From Hippopus hippopus (taxonomy: Eukaryota > Mollusca > Bivalvia > Cardiida > Cardiidae), in assembly GCA_946811185.2 (NCBI GenBank), contig OX328101.1:23234122-23298121 (forward strand): a stretch of DNA of 64,000 nt, given 5' to 3'. The notes below the pieces were generated by a model. That model was not told the DNA's origin. It saw nothing but the letters and a program-made list of their open reading frames with translations, and made no database searches. Shown piece after piece: positions 1 through 7,879 of this stretch (positions are counted from its first letter, which is position 1; each line of letters begins with the position of its first letter). A program made the position numbers and the translations under genes.

Positions 1-2215
1 ATGGAGTGCGTTTGATCGATTCTTTTAATTTCATGAACTTCGGTTTGGCAAAATTTCCAGCTACATTTGGTCTTCAAGAAATGGAAAAAGGTTACTTCCC
101 TCACTGGGAAAATACAGGTGAATTCTGGGGATACATTGGTCCCTACTTGGACATGTCTTATTACAAACCCGATTCAATGTCTGAAGAGGCCAGGTCAAAT
201 TTCATAGTCTGGTATAATGATAAAGTTCAAAGGGTTGAGGAATTCAATTTTCAAAAAGAGATGGAAATGTACTGTAGGTCAGATGTTGATAACCTAAGAC
301 GAGGTTGTGGTGAATTCAGAAAGGTGTTTATTGAACAGGGCGGCATTTGTCCATTTCTAGAGGCGATTACCATTGCCGATGCGTATAACAAGGTTTGGCG
401 AAGCAAATATTTGCCTGAAAATCAAATAGCTATCATTTCAAGTAAAGATTCATCCAGACGTCGCTTTTCCATGAAAGCGATACGCTGGATCCAGAGCGTG
501 GCTAAGGAAAAAGGAATCAATATTCGCCACGCAAAAAATGGTGGTGAAGTTCAATCGGGAAATACAGTGTAGACGGATTTCACCGTCAATCAAACACTGT
601 CTATGAATTCCTTGGGGATTTGTATCATGGCTGTCCCGTATGTTATACAGATCGAAAACAGATCAATCCCATCAATGGAAAAACAATGTCTGAATTGTAC
701 GAACGTACCTTTGAACGTTTAAGAGATATCCAAAAAAAATGGGATATAACGTAGAGTTCATATGGGAACATGAATTTGATGCTAAGATGAAGAAGGATAA
801 AGAGTACAAAAAACTCATTGAAAACCTGTATCCATATTTAGATCCCATTGATCCAAGGGAGGGGTTGTCTGGAGGAAGACGTAATGCAATAAAAATTGCC
901 TATGATGTCAAGGAAAAAAGTAAAAAGGAAATCAAATACTTTGATATTTGTTCTCTGTACCCTTATGTTTGCAAACACAAATCTTATCCTGTAGGTCAAC
1001 CAAAAATCTTGACTGCTGAGAATATTAACGTGAAGCATATTCGTCAGTATGAAGGATTAATCAAATGCAAAGTTTTACCCCCAGATGATTTGTTTCATCC
1101 CGTTTTCCCAGTTCACTGTAACAACAAAATGATGTTTCCACTCTGTATGAAATGTGCAAAAGAAAGTTCGAACATTTGTAGACATAACAAAGAAGAGAGA
1201 GCTTTGGTAGGAACTTGGGTTAATTTTGAGCTGTTCAAAGCTCTTGACTGTGGTTATCGGTTATTGCAAGTGTATGAAATTTGGCATTTCGATTTTGTGT
1301 CGAATCAGTTCTTTAAAGGCTATGTGGATAATTTCTTGAAAATTAAGCAAGAAGCTAGCGGATATCCCAGTTGGTGTCAATCAGATTCAGAAAAAGAACA
1401 GTTTATTCGTGAATATGAGGAGGCAGAAGGTATTCGTCTTGATCCAAGTTGTATTCAAAAAAATCCTGGGAGAAGATCCTTTGCTAAGATTATGTTGAAC
1501 TGTCTTTGGGGAAAATTAGCCCAGCGTGAAAAAATGACCCAGACGGAATACATCAACGATCCGTCTAAATATTTTGAATTGGTCACCAATCCAAATTTCA
1601 TTGTGAAGCATGTAGAAATCTTTGAAGATGACTGTCCATTCATCTTGGTCAACTACGAAACAAAGTTGGAACATATTGATACTCACGCTACAGCCAATGT
1701 TATTGTAGGAGCCTACGTAACAGCTTATGCAAGACTGGAATTGTACAGTGTTCTTGAAAAGTTAAAGGATAGAGTTCTGTATTTCGATAGCTGCATGTAC
1801 ATTCATGATCCTGAATTATGGAACCCTCCCATTATTAACAGCAGACTAGGAAAATGGACTGATGAAGAGCCTGATTGTAAAATCACTCATTTCAGAGGAC
1901 TAGGACCAAAGAATTATGCTTACAAAATGAAAACAAAAGATGGAAAAGTGAAAAGTGAAAAGCAAATGTAAAGTGAAGGGGATTACTTTGGATTACAGTA
2001 CAAGTTAGGTGGTGAATTTCGATACATATTCAAAATGTGCTTTGAATCGCACTACAGAAATCAGAATTGAATATGATTGTAGAATCAAAAGACATAGAGA
2101 TAGAACGGTCACCAGTGAACCGCAAACAAAAACGTTTCGTTCTGTATACACCAAGAGAGTTATTGTAAATAATACTGACACTGTACCCTATGGCTATAAA
2201 ACGTTGAGAAGATAA
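1..2215 (+). pseudogene. Protein-primed family B DNA polymerase (Polinton/adintovirus-like), decayed, 5' end outside window
   Basis: The gene copied the element's DNA, using a terminal protein as primer in this family. Four segments in changing frames align to one polymerase: 3-572 (frame 3), about 551-754 (frame 2), 739-1971 (frame 1) and 1973-2215 (frame 2). The first holds the end of the exonuclease domain, with YCRSD (ExoIII-type Y-x3-D) near 270. The third holds motif A (YFDICSLYP, near 940-960) and motif B (KIMLNCLWGK, near 1486-1515), then GLGPKNYAY near 1900. The last ends with the family's PYGY tail. Breaks seen: a frameshift near 550-570, another in the A8 run at 731-738, a third near 1955-1972, and an in-frame TAG at 2006-2008. 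Motif C near 1780 reads YFDS: the usual two-aspartate signature is cut to one Asp by what looks like a two-codon deletion. The copy cannot encode an active enzyme. The family assignment is firm; the exact lineage (Polinton, adintovirus or related) is inference because integrase, ATPase and capsid genes are not in the window. Confidence 0.9.
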
Positions 2216-2280
2216 TTCCATGTTACATTGTTTTGATCTGAACGGTCCGAGTAAGACGCAAAAATATCGCTGAAAAAATT

Positions 2281-2924
2281 ATGCTGCCTTTACCAATAGA
2301 ACTACGTGAAAAGATTTATGGAGAATTCGTTCAACAGCATACGCTCGATGAACAAACGCAACTTAACATTAAATTCTACTGTGTGAAACTTTGCACAAAG
2401 GTTTTGCAAAAGGAGATTCGTCCTGCAAGTTGTATGCTATACACAGCTTTATTGCTATGATGGTAGACGATTCGGATTTAGATCTCATTCTCAAAGCTTA
2501 TTTAGCATCTTGTTGGTGGAAAGACGGTGCTATCGGTAAACTAATGCGATCCACAAGTCGATGGTGCTTAATTATCATAGGAAGAACAGAAGAAGAAAGC
2601 TTTCTGAACGTTCTGAAAATGAAATCTGTTTTATTTAACTTTTACTTACGCTACAAAAGAGGATTTATTCAAAACGACGAGGAAATAGTGGATACCTTGG
2701 AAGGCTATATTTTATTTGACAGAGATGTTACAGAAGAAAGTGTATATTCATCTCTTTCAACAAAAGGCGTTACAAAACATGTTTTTCCATTTAGAGGAAC
2801 ACGTGAATTCAGTGAAATGGCCTGTGAATATCAAATGTATTTGGGTAATGACCAATTGCATACAGTTATTACGGAACATGAAGAAAAATGGAAAACTCGG
2901 GGCATTTGTGAATTTGCATTGTGA
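2281..2924 (+). pseudogene. Unrecognised ORF pair downstream of the polymerase, probably one frameshifted gene
   Basis: An ATG-started frame runs 2281-2460 (59 codons), and a second frame is open from 2391 to 2924 with no ATG at its start. The two overlap by 70 bp. The simplest reading is one gene of about 210 residues broken by a frameshift near 2440-2465. Visible in the protein: a leucine- and aromatic-rich first half (ALASCWW-like helix, ILF/LYF patches) and an acidic C-terminal half. There is no signal peptide and no recognisable motif. It follows the polymerase on the same strand and shares its downstream AATAAA, so it may be expressed from the same transcript. I do not recognise the family and assign no function. 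Confidence 0.5.
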
Positions 2925-3101
2925 ATTTGCATTGTAAAATGTTATATTGTATGAAATGTTATATTGAACGAAATGTTTTATGCTAAATTGTTTTTGCGCA
3001 GATATTGTTTTTTCATTCCAATGTTTTTAACAGATATTGTTTTTCATTCCATTGTTTTTCACAGTTCATGTCTTGTTTCATTGTACAATTGTTTGAATAA
3101 A
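2925..3101 (+). terminator. AT-rich 3' region with polyadenylation signal for the polymerase locus
   Basis: After the stop lie short imperfect direct repeats (tgaatttgcatt twice; aaatgttatattg twice; cagatattgtttttcattcca twice), then AATAAA at 3096-3101. It is the one clear poly(A) signal placed just after a gene of the element. The small genes that follow end in histone-type stem-loops instead. Confidence 0.55.
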
Positions 3102-3199
3102 AAACATATGAAATAATTCTGGGCTTGACTTTTTTTTTCTTTGGCTGTAAGTCTTTGACTGAAAGTCTTTTGAGAGAAAATTGACAAGTCGAAAGAAAA

Positions 3200-3241
3200 G
3201 CTCTTTCTTGGGGAATGGTAGCCCTGAAAAGGGCTGTTTTT
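3200..3241 (-). terminator. Histone-type 3' end 1 (stem-loop plus purine element), minus strand
   Basis: On the minus strand AGCCCTTTTCAGGGCT (3235 to 3220) forms a 6-bp stem with a TTTC loop, preceded by AAAAC and followed by ACCA. CAAGAAAGAGC (3210 to 3200), ten bases further on, matches the histone downstream element bound by U7 snRNA. It starts 28 nt after the stop of the minus-strand ORF at 3264-3470. Confidence 0.85.
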
Positions 3242-3263
3242 TTCTATTCACTGGCTGGATAAA

Positions 3264-3470
3264 TTAATTCCATACCAGTGAGATGAAATCGGGCGAAAAC
3301 TCGCGCCCTTGTCTCTCAAAAAACTCGCAGAGAGTTTTCAATCTCTTCGCCTCTTCTCTTCTTTCTTCTTTTTCTCTTTTCTTCTGTTCTAGCTTCTCCT
3401 CCATCTCTCTCTTCTTTACTTCGCCCTTTCTCCTTCCAAAACACTTACTAAAATTTTTATTGTCTTTCAT
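3264..3470 (-). CDS. Small highly charged helical protein of the element (68 aa)
   Basis: I do not recognise a family. The middle of the protein (about residues 12-50) is an almost continuous K/R/E-rich stretch expected to be a long single helix or coiled coil. The C-terminus is aromatic and ends FISLVWN. The context supports a real gene: a minus-strand TATA box (TATAAAAA, 3514 to 3507) lies 37 nt before the ATG, the gene shares its promoter with the plus-strand ORF at 3691, and a histone-type stem-loop and purine element follow the stop. The antisense ORF over the same bases (3283-3474, plus) has none of these signals. The composition is low-complexity, so homology searches may mislead. Confidence 0.6.
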   Translation of the reverse strand: MKDNKNFSKCFGRRKGEVKKREMEEKLEQKKREKEERREEAKRLKTLCEFFERQGREFSPDFISLVWN

Positions 3471-3506
3471 TTGAAATGAAAAATAATCCGATCATAAAAA
3501 AGTTCG

Positions 3507-3652
3507 TTTTTATACGTTGACGGGAGGATTGACCTACTTTGACTCAGAATTAACGTTGACCAATCAAAATGTGTAATGATATAACGAACGATTCGATTGG
3601 TCGATGTTAATTCTATGTCAAAGTAGGTCAATCCACCCTGCAAGCTATAAAA
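3507..3652. promoter_or_regulatory. Bidirectional inverted-repeat promoter shared by two divergent small genes
   Basis: GGATTGACC at 3526 and GGTCAATCC ending at 3634 bound a 109-bp imperfect inverted repeat. Each arm carries the run GACCTACTTTGAC / GTCAAAGTAGGTC, a TTAAC/GTTAA core and a CCAAT box (GACCAATC / GATTGGTC). TATA boxes flank it on both sides: minus strand at 3514-3507 and plus strand TATAAAA at 3646-3652. They lie about 40 nt from the ATGs at 3470 (minus) and 3691 (plus). Confidence 0.75.
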
Positions 3653-3690
3653 TTCCAATGTTTTAGACATCAAATCATAATCGTTCCATC

Positions 3691-3897
3691 ATGGTGCAGA
3701 TTCTTCTCTGTCCAATGTGCGGTAGCAGATGCTATATAGAATGCGGAAAATGTCTTGCTATTCTGGACTACTTTGGCCAGAAGCATAACTGTCCTGATCC
3801 TGATGAGGGATTTTATGACGATGACGAAAGCTCGACAGTATGCTGTGATTACTGTGGATGTGAAATTATCCCAGTAAATCGTTTAGAAGAGCAGTAG
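3691..3897 (+). CDS. Small cysteine-rich zinc-ribbon-like protein of the element (68 aa)
   Basis: The protein has ten cysteines. The spacing C7-x2-C10 ... C18-x2-C21 in the first third and C52-x2-C55 near the end suggests one zinc ribbon or two metal knuckles (CPMCG and CDYCG are typical knuckle words). An acidic linker DPDEGFYDDDESS lies between the cysteine clusters. Zinc binding is inferred; the binding partner is unknown and could be nucleic acid or protein. The ATG at 3691 lies 39 nt past a TATA box, and the stop is 27 nt before a histone-type stem-loop. The gene is divergent from the ORF at 3264-3470. I do not recognise the family by sequence. Confidence 0.7.
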   Translation: MVQILLCPMCGSRCYIECGKCLAILDYFGQKHNCPDPDEGFYDDDESSTVCCDYCGCEIIPVNRLEEQ

Positions 3898-3918
3898 TCT
3901 TGATAGATGAATACTCGA

Positions 3919-3965
3919 AAAACAGCCCTTTTCAGGGCTAACCAACACCACGAAAAGATCTTTCT
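3919..3965 (+). terminator. Histone-type 3' end 2
   Basis: AGCCCTTTTCAGGGCT at 3924-3939 (6-bp stem, TTTC loop), 5' flank AAAAAC, 3' flank AACCA, then CACGAAAAGAT from 3950 as purine element. It ends the gene at 3691-3897. Confidence 0.8.
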
Positions 3966-3983
3966 TTTCAAATCTGTCAATTT

Positions 3984-4180
3984 CTCATAAAGAGTTAACT
4001 CTAAGAGTTACACTCTAAGAGTTACACTCCAAAAGGCCTAAGTCCACAACCCTGTATTTTTTGCTCTAACCAGACAAAAAAAGTCTATTCCCAACCCTCT
4101 TGACCAGAGACAGTGTGGGTATCAAAAAAATCACACTGTATTCCATATAAAAAAAAAAAGTCAAAAGCGTAAATCCTATC
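3984..4180 (+). repeat. Conserved spacer after the stem-loop
   Basis: Holds GAGTTACACTCTAAGAGTTACACT, then AAGCCTAAGTCCACAACCC, a GCTCTAACCAGACAAAAAA block and CAGTGTGGG...CACACTGTATTCCATAT. The same order recurs after the other stem-loops (about 4870, 5900, 7270 and 8390), so the cassettes arose by duplication of a whole unit including this spacer. Confidence 0.7.
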
Positions 4181-4223
4181 TTCTATCATTTCAGATTTAT
4201 CAATTGTTTTTGGATAAAAAAAT

Positions 4224-4444
4224 GTAACGAACGTTCTGATTGGTCAACGTTAAAGCAACGAACCTTCTGATTGGTCAAAAAACGTTAATTCTGAATCAAA
4301 ACTAGTTCTGACGGGAGGATTGACCTACTTTGGCATAGAATTAACGTTGGTCAATCGAAACGTTCGTTATATCATTACACATTTTGATTGGTTAATGTTA
4401 ATTCTAAGTCAAAGTAGGTCAATCCCTATGCAAGAATATATAAA
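4224..4444 (+). promoter_or_regulatory. Cassette promoter: paired CCAAT boxes, inverted repeat, TATA
   Basis: Two copies of TTCTGATTGGTC (4234-4245 and 4265-4276, reversed CCAAT boxes) precede the inverted repeat 4317-4425, bounded by GGATTGACC and GGTCAATCC. TATATAAA lies at 4437-4444, 54 nt before the ATG at 4498. Confidence 0.7.
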
Positions 4445-4497
4445 GTCCGGACTCAATTGTAAAAATTTATTATCAAGTAGATAACCAAATCATCAAC

Positions 4498-4791
4498 ATG
4501 CCTTCAAGAATAAGAACTCTTGACAAACGTTTCACTTTAAATGATACTAAACGACGATTTAGAAAAGCCTTTAATCAGATCGTCTTGCTGGAACAACGTT
4601 TAGACCAGGTGAAGAAACGGTACAAGATGGCAGAACGTACAAACAACAGAGCGTTCCGCTATAACCTTCGAATGAAGCTTACAGTCATTGAAGGGACACT
4701 TGAAATGTTTTATGAATATGCCTTTTCCAAAGCTGACCAGATTATCGAACTTCACCGAGAGCTGTTCAACGATTCATCTGATTCTGAATAA
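4498..4791 (+). CDS. Small basic helical protein, paralog of the ORF at 5317 (97 aa)
   Basis: The family is not recognised. The protein looks mostly alpha-helical: a basic N-terminus (RIRTLDKRF), then a heptad-like stretch from about residue 25 to 90 with LLEQRLDQV and ELHRELF words, and an acidic tail DSSDSE. It aligns end to end with the ORF at 5317-5604; over 63 central positions I count 33 identities, including the shared core ERTNNR. This marks a gene duplication within the element. The ATG is the first after the TATA box, and the stop lies 26 nt before a histone-type stem-loop. The paralog keeping the same length and pattern suggests it was under selection. A structural or DNA-binding role is possible but is only inference. 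Confidence 0.7.
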   Translation: MPSRIRTLDKRFTLNDTKRRFRKAFNQIVLLEQRLDQVKKRYKMAERTNNRAFRYNLRMKLTVIEGTLEMFYEYAFSKADQIIELHRELFNDSSDSE

Positions 4792-4811
4792 TTATTCAAC
4801 TTGATTTCTTC

Positions 4812-4860
4812 AAAACAGCCCTTTTCAGGGCTACCCAATACCACGAAAAGATCTTTCTTT
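4812..4860 (+). terminator. Histone-type 3' end 3 (closest to consensus)
   Basis: AGCCCTTTTCAGGGCT at 4817-4832 is followed directly by ACCCA (4833-4837), the exact metazoan histone 3' flank. CACGAAAAGA starts at 4842. It ends the gene at 4498-4791. Confidence 0.85.
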
Positions 4861-5033
4861 TCGAATTGTCAATTTGCTCTAAAGAGTTACACTCTAAGAG
4901 TTACACTCAAAAAAGCCTAAGTCCACAACCCTTGCAATTTTTTTGCTCTAACCAGACAAAAAAAGTCTATTCCCATATCCAATAACATTGATTTTCTCCT
5001 TCTAGCTTCTTTTTTTACTCACACAAAGAAATA

Positions 5034-5260
5034 TAACGAAGCTTCTGATTGGTCAACATTAAAGCAACGAAGCTTCTGATTGGTCAAAAAAACGTTAATT
5101 CTGAAAGATTATTCTTTTCAAATTTTTAGCATTTCTACCTCTAAGAGTTACACTTAATAACACATAGCGTTTAAACCCCTTTATCGAGGGTGCTTTCGCC
5201 CGGGAACGCGCTCTTAATTCTAAGTCAAAGTAGGTCAATCCCTATGCAAGAATATATAAA
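5034..5260 (+). promoter_or_regulatory. Cassette promoter with only the right half of the inverted repeat
   Basis: Two reversed CCAAT boxes (TTCTGATTGGTC near 5043 and 5073) come first. Then a GC-rich module (5165-5213, gggtgctttcgcccgggaacgcgctc) leads into the right arm only (5214-5241, ending GGTCAATCC). TATATAAA lies at 5253-5260. The left arm is missing compared with the other promoters. Confidence 0.65.
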
Positions 5261-5316
5261 GTCAGGGTCCCCAATTGTAAAAATTATTATCAATTAGATA
5301 ACCAAATCGAATCATC

Positions 5317-5604
5317 ATGTTTACAAGAAAACTGACTTCGGGTGAACGCAAGATACAACGCAAAATGAATGTTGCCAAACGAGAATTTATGGAAGCCTAC
5401 AAACAGATCGACTTGCTAGAACATCGTCAAGATGTGGTAGAGAAAGCATACAAGATGTCAGAACGTACAAATAACAGATTGTACTGCTGTTACTTTGGGA
5501 TAAAATTATGGGTTATTGAAGAAACACTCGATATGTACAGAGACTATACCCGCTGTAAGCGTGAGCAGATGGATGAACTTCACCGGGAGTTTTTCGACGG
5601 ATAG
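5317..5604 (+). CDS. Small basic helical protein, paralog of the ORF at 4498 (95 aa)
   Basis: Sister of the gene at 4498-4791, with the same length and helical layout: basic N-terminus MFTRKLTSGERKIQRK, central KMSERTNNR core, C-terminal ELHREFF. It differs by an aromatic/cysteine insert-like patch (LYCCYFGIKLWVIEE) where the paralog has a charged stretch, and it lacks the acidic tail. The start is 57 nt past the TATA box, in the same place as in the paralog. The stop is 40 nt before a histone-type stem-loop with a perfect CAAGAAAGA element. Function unknown. Confidence 0.7.
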   Translation: MFTRKLTSGERKIQRKMNVAKREFMEAYKQIDLLEHRQDVVEKAYKMSERTNNRLYCCYFGIKLWVIEETLDMYRDYTRCKREQMDELHREFFDG

Positions 5605-5638
5605 GTCCAACTCTGAATATTTTGAGTTGATTTCTTTA

Positions 5639-5690
5639 AAAACAGCCCTTTTCAGGGCTACCAATCACCAAGAAAGAGTGATCTTTCTTC
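5639..5690 (+). terminator. Histone-type 3' end 4 with perfect CAAGAAAGA
   Basis: AGCCCTTTTCAGGGCT at 5644-5659, flank ACCAA, then CAAGAAAGA at 5669-5677, identical to the classical sea-urchin histone spacer element. It ends the gene at 5317-5604. Confidence 0.87.
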
Positions 5691-5830
5691 AAATTTGTCA
5701 ATTTCCTCTTAGAATTACACTCAATCAGTTACACTCAAAAAGAGGTCCTTTGCAACAACTCTCTAGCTAAATCTTTCCCCCTCAGACCTGTAGTTTATAC
5801 AGTCGATGAATAGCCTTGCCAGACAACAAG
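5690..5830 (+). pseudogene. Remnant of a lost cassette (gene 3' end only)
   Basis: Between stem-loops 4 and 5 there is spacer sequence but no promoter and no complete ORF. A short open stretch ending RPVVYTVDE and a TAG (5784-5813) could be the C-terminus of a deleted gene, because it lies 27 nt before stem-loop 5, the usual distance. The rest of the gene and its promoter are gone. Confidence 0.4.
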
Positions 5831-5834
5831 ACTC

Positions 5835-5885
5835 AAAACAGCCCTTTTCAGGGCGACCATTCAGCAAGAAAGAGTGATCTTTCAA
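5835..5885 (+). terminator. Histone-type 3' end 5 (orphan)
   Basis: AGCCCTTTTCAGGGCG at 5840-5855: the outer A-T pair is lost to A-G while the inner five pairs and the TTTC loop remain. CAAGAAAGA follows at 5865-5873. No intact ORF ends at it. Confidence 0.75.
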
Positions 5886-6077
5886 ATTGTCAATTTTCTC
5901 TAAGAATTACACTCTAAGAGTTACACTCAAAAAAAGCCTAAGTCCAATACAGACCTAGTTTTCTCTTTCAAAATCACACTGTATTCCATATCAAAAAAAG
6001 ACTAAGTCCAATTCCTGTGCATAACACGAATCTTCTCCTTCTAGCTTCTTTTTTTTTACTCACACAAAGAAAGAAAT

Positions 6078-6428
6078 ATAACGAAGCTTCTGATTGGTCA
6101 ACATTAAAGCAACGAAGCTTCTGATTGGCCAAAAACGTTAATTCTGAAAGATTATTCTTTTCAAATTTTTAGCATTTCTGCCTCTAAAGAGTTACACTTA
6201 ATAACATATAGCGTTTAACCCCCTTTCATTGGGGGTGCTTTCGCCCGGGAACGCGCTCTTAATTCTGAGTCAAAGTAGGTCAATCCTAGTTCTGACGAGA
6301 GGATTGACCTACTTTGACATAGAATTAATGTTGTCCAATCGATTCGTTCGTTATATCATTATACATTTTGATTGGACAACGTTAATTCTGAGTCAAAGTA
6401 GGTCAATCCCTCTGTAAACGTATAAAAG
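6078..6428 (+). promoter_or_regulatory. Cassette promoter: CCAAT pair, GC-rich module, extra arm, inverted repeat, TATA
   Basis: Two reversed CCAAT boxes (near 6089 and 6117) are followed by the GC-rich module 6205-6258 with a small hairpin (CCCCC...GGGGG). An extra right arm lies at 6259-6286, the full inverted repeat at 6301-6409, and TATAAAAG at 6421-6428. Confidence 0.7.
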
Positions 6429-6490
6429 CCGACGATATTTTTTCCAAATAATAAATTATTCGACTCTTAGCTCTCGAATAGTACGGATAA

Positions 6491-7173
6491 ACGCTAACGG
6501 AAAAAATAGATTTCAACTTAAATGGATTCAACTTTTACGGTTTCGACATAGACGAATTCCTACCAAAAGAAAACACTGGAGATATTCTATCGACAGCAAT
6601 GAATTCAACACTCATCAACCCATCGACAGCGATGAATTCAACACTCGTCAACCCATCGACTGCGATAAATACAACACTCATCAACCCAAAGACCATATTG
6701 GACGACATTTTTGAAGAAGTAAGACAGCTGAATTCAAAACAAGATTCTGTATTGACTCAGATTTTAGAAGAACTGAAGACTTTCAACAAACATTTGGAGG
6801 AGATAAAGACTTTAAACACAAACACTGAACAACTGAGCAGAAACGTTGAGACATTATGTCAACAGTTTCACCTGTTCCTGTGCAGATTCCGGTGAAAATC
6901 CCGATGGAGTTTGACTTTGATAAAACCAGTCTTCATAAACTAGTGGAGTCAATCGTAACTGTTGTAAAGAAAGAAAAGCAACAGCCAAAGGAAAAACAAC
7001 GAAGAGCAACAAAAAGAAAATCAGAGGAAGGCGATGGGCAACTTCACAAAAAACAAGGAGTTCTCAACAACTGGGCAATCTCGACAATGACGGGCCAGAG
7101 CAAATACGGAAAAAAGATTGATGACTTCCATGATTTCAAGATCCCGAAAAAACCAAAGAAAAGCTGTCAGTAA
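6491..7173 (+). CDS. Repeat and coiled-coil protein of the element, split in two overlapping frames
   Basis: Frame 2 is open from 6491 to 6895; its first ATG is 6599, but the open frame upstream looks protein-like (FNLNGFNFYGFDIDEF). It holds three 11-residue repeats (MNSTLINPSTA and variants, 6599-6697) and then a coiled coil (about 6700-6850). A second frame (ATG 6856) runs to 7173 with a basic, NLS-like patch KRRATKRKSEE-type near 7000 and a lysine-rich end. The frames overlap by 40 bp. One cassette promoter lies before the pair and one stem-loop after it. Hence it is probably one gene with a 1-nt frameshift near 6860-6895, or a bicistronic or programmed-shift arrangement. An ATG at 6522 opens only a 9-codon frame, so the true N-terminus is unclear. 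The family is not recognised. Confidence 0.5.
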
Positions 7174-7200
7174 AGGCGAAAAAAACATTCCAACACAGAA

Positions 7201-7250
7201 AAAACAGCCCTTTTCAGGGCTACCCAACACCACGAAAAGATCTTTCTTTT
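7201..7250 (+). terminator. Histone-type 3' end 6
   Basis: AGCCCTTTTCAGGGCT at 7206-7221 with flank ACCCA, and CACGAAAAGA at 7231-7240. It lies 33 nt after the stop at 7173. Confidence 0.85.
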
Positions 7251-7499
7251 CAAATTGTCAATTTTCTCTAAAGAGTTACACTCTAAGAGTTACACTCAAA
7301 AAAAGCCTAAGTCCACAGTCCCACTGCAATTTTTTTGCTCTAACCAGACAAAAAAGTCTATTCCCAACCCTCTTGACCAGAGACAGTGTGGGCATTAAAA
7401 TCACACTGTATTCCATATCAAAAAAAGACTAAATCCAATTCCTGTGCATAACACGAATCTTCTCCTTCTAGCTTTTTCTTTTTTTACTCACACAAAGAA

Positions 7500-7850
7500 A
7501 TATAACGAAGCTTCTGATTGGTCAACATTAAAGCAACGAAGCTTCTGATTGGTCAAAAACGTTAATTCTGAAAGATTATTCTTTTCAATTTTTTAACATT
7601 TCTATCTCTGAGAGTTACACTTAATAGCATATAGCGTTTAACCCCCTTCATTTGGGGTGCTTTCGCCCGGGAACGCGCTCTTAATTCTGAGTCAAAGTAG
7701 GTCAATCCTAGTTCTGACGAGAGGATTGACCTACTTTGACACAGAATTAACGTTGTCCAATCGATTCGTTCGTTATATCATTACACATTTTGATTGGTCA
7801 ACGTTAATTCTGAGCCAAAGTAGGTCAATCCTCCCACCAGCTTATAAAAG
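7500..7850 (+). promoter_or_regulatory. Cassette promoter for the ORF at 7880
   Basis: Reversed CCAAT boxes lie near 7512 and 7541, the GC-rich module at 7633-7680, an extra arm at 7681-7709, the inverted repeat at 7723-7831 and TATAAAAG at 7843-7850, 30 nt before the ATG. Confidence 0.72.
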
Positions 7851-7879
7851 CCGACGATTTTTTCCTATACAGTTGAACG

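Noticed and set aside
2009..2215. 68-aa ORF as a separate gene
   Set aside because: It is the C-terminal part of the broken polymerase in a shifted frame.
3283..3474. Plus-strand ORF antisense to the minus-strand small gene
   Set aside because: It has no TATA, no stem-loop on its strand and a low-complexity Ser/Phe translation; the minus ORF has all the signals.
6220..6240. CCCCC...GGGGG hairpin as another histone-type 3' end
   Set aside because: Wrong stem and loop, no ACCA flank and no purine element; it belongs to the upstream promoter module.
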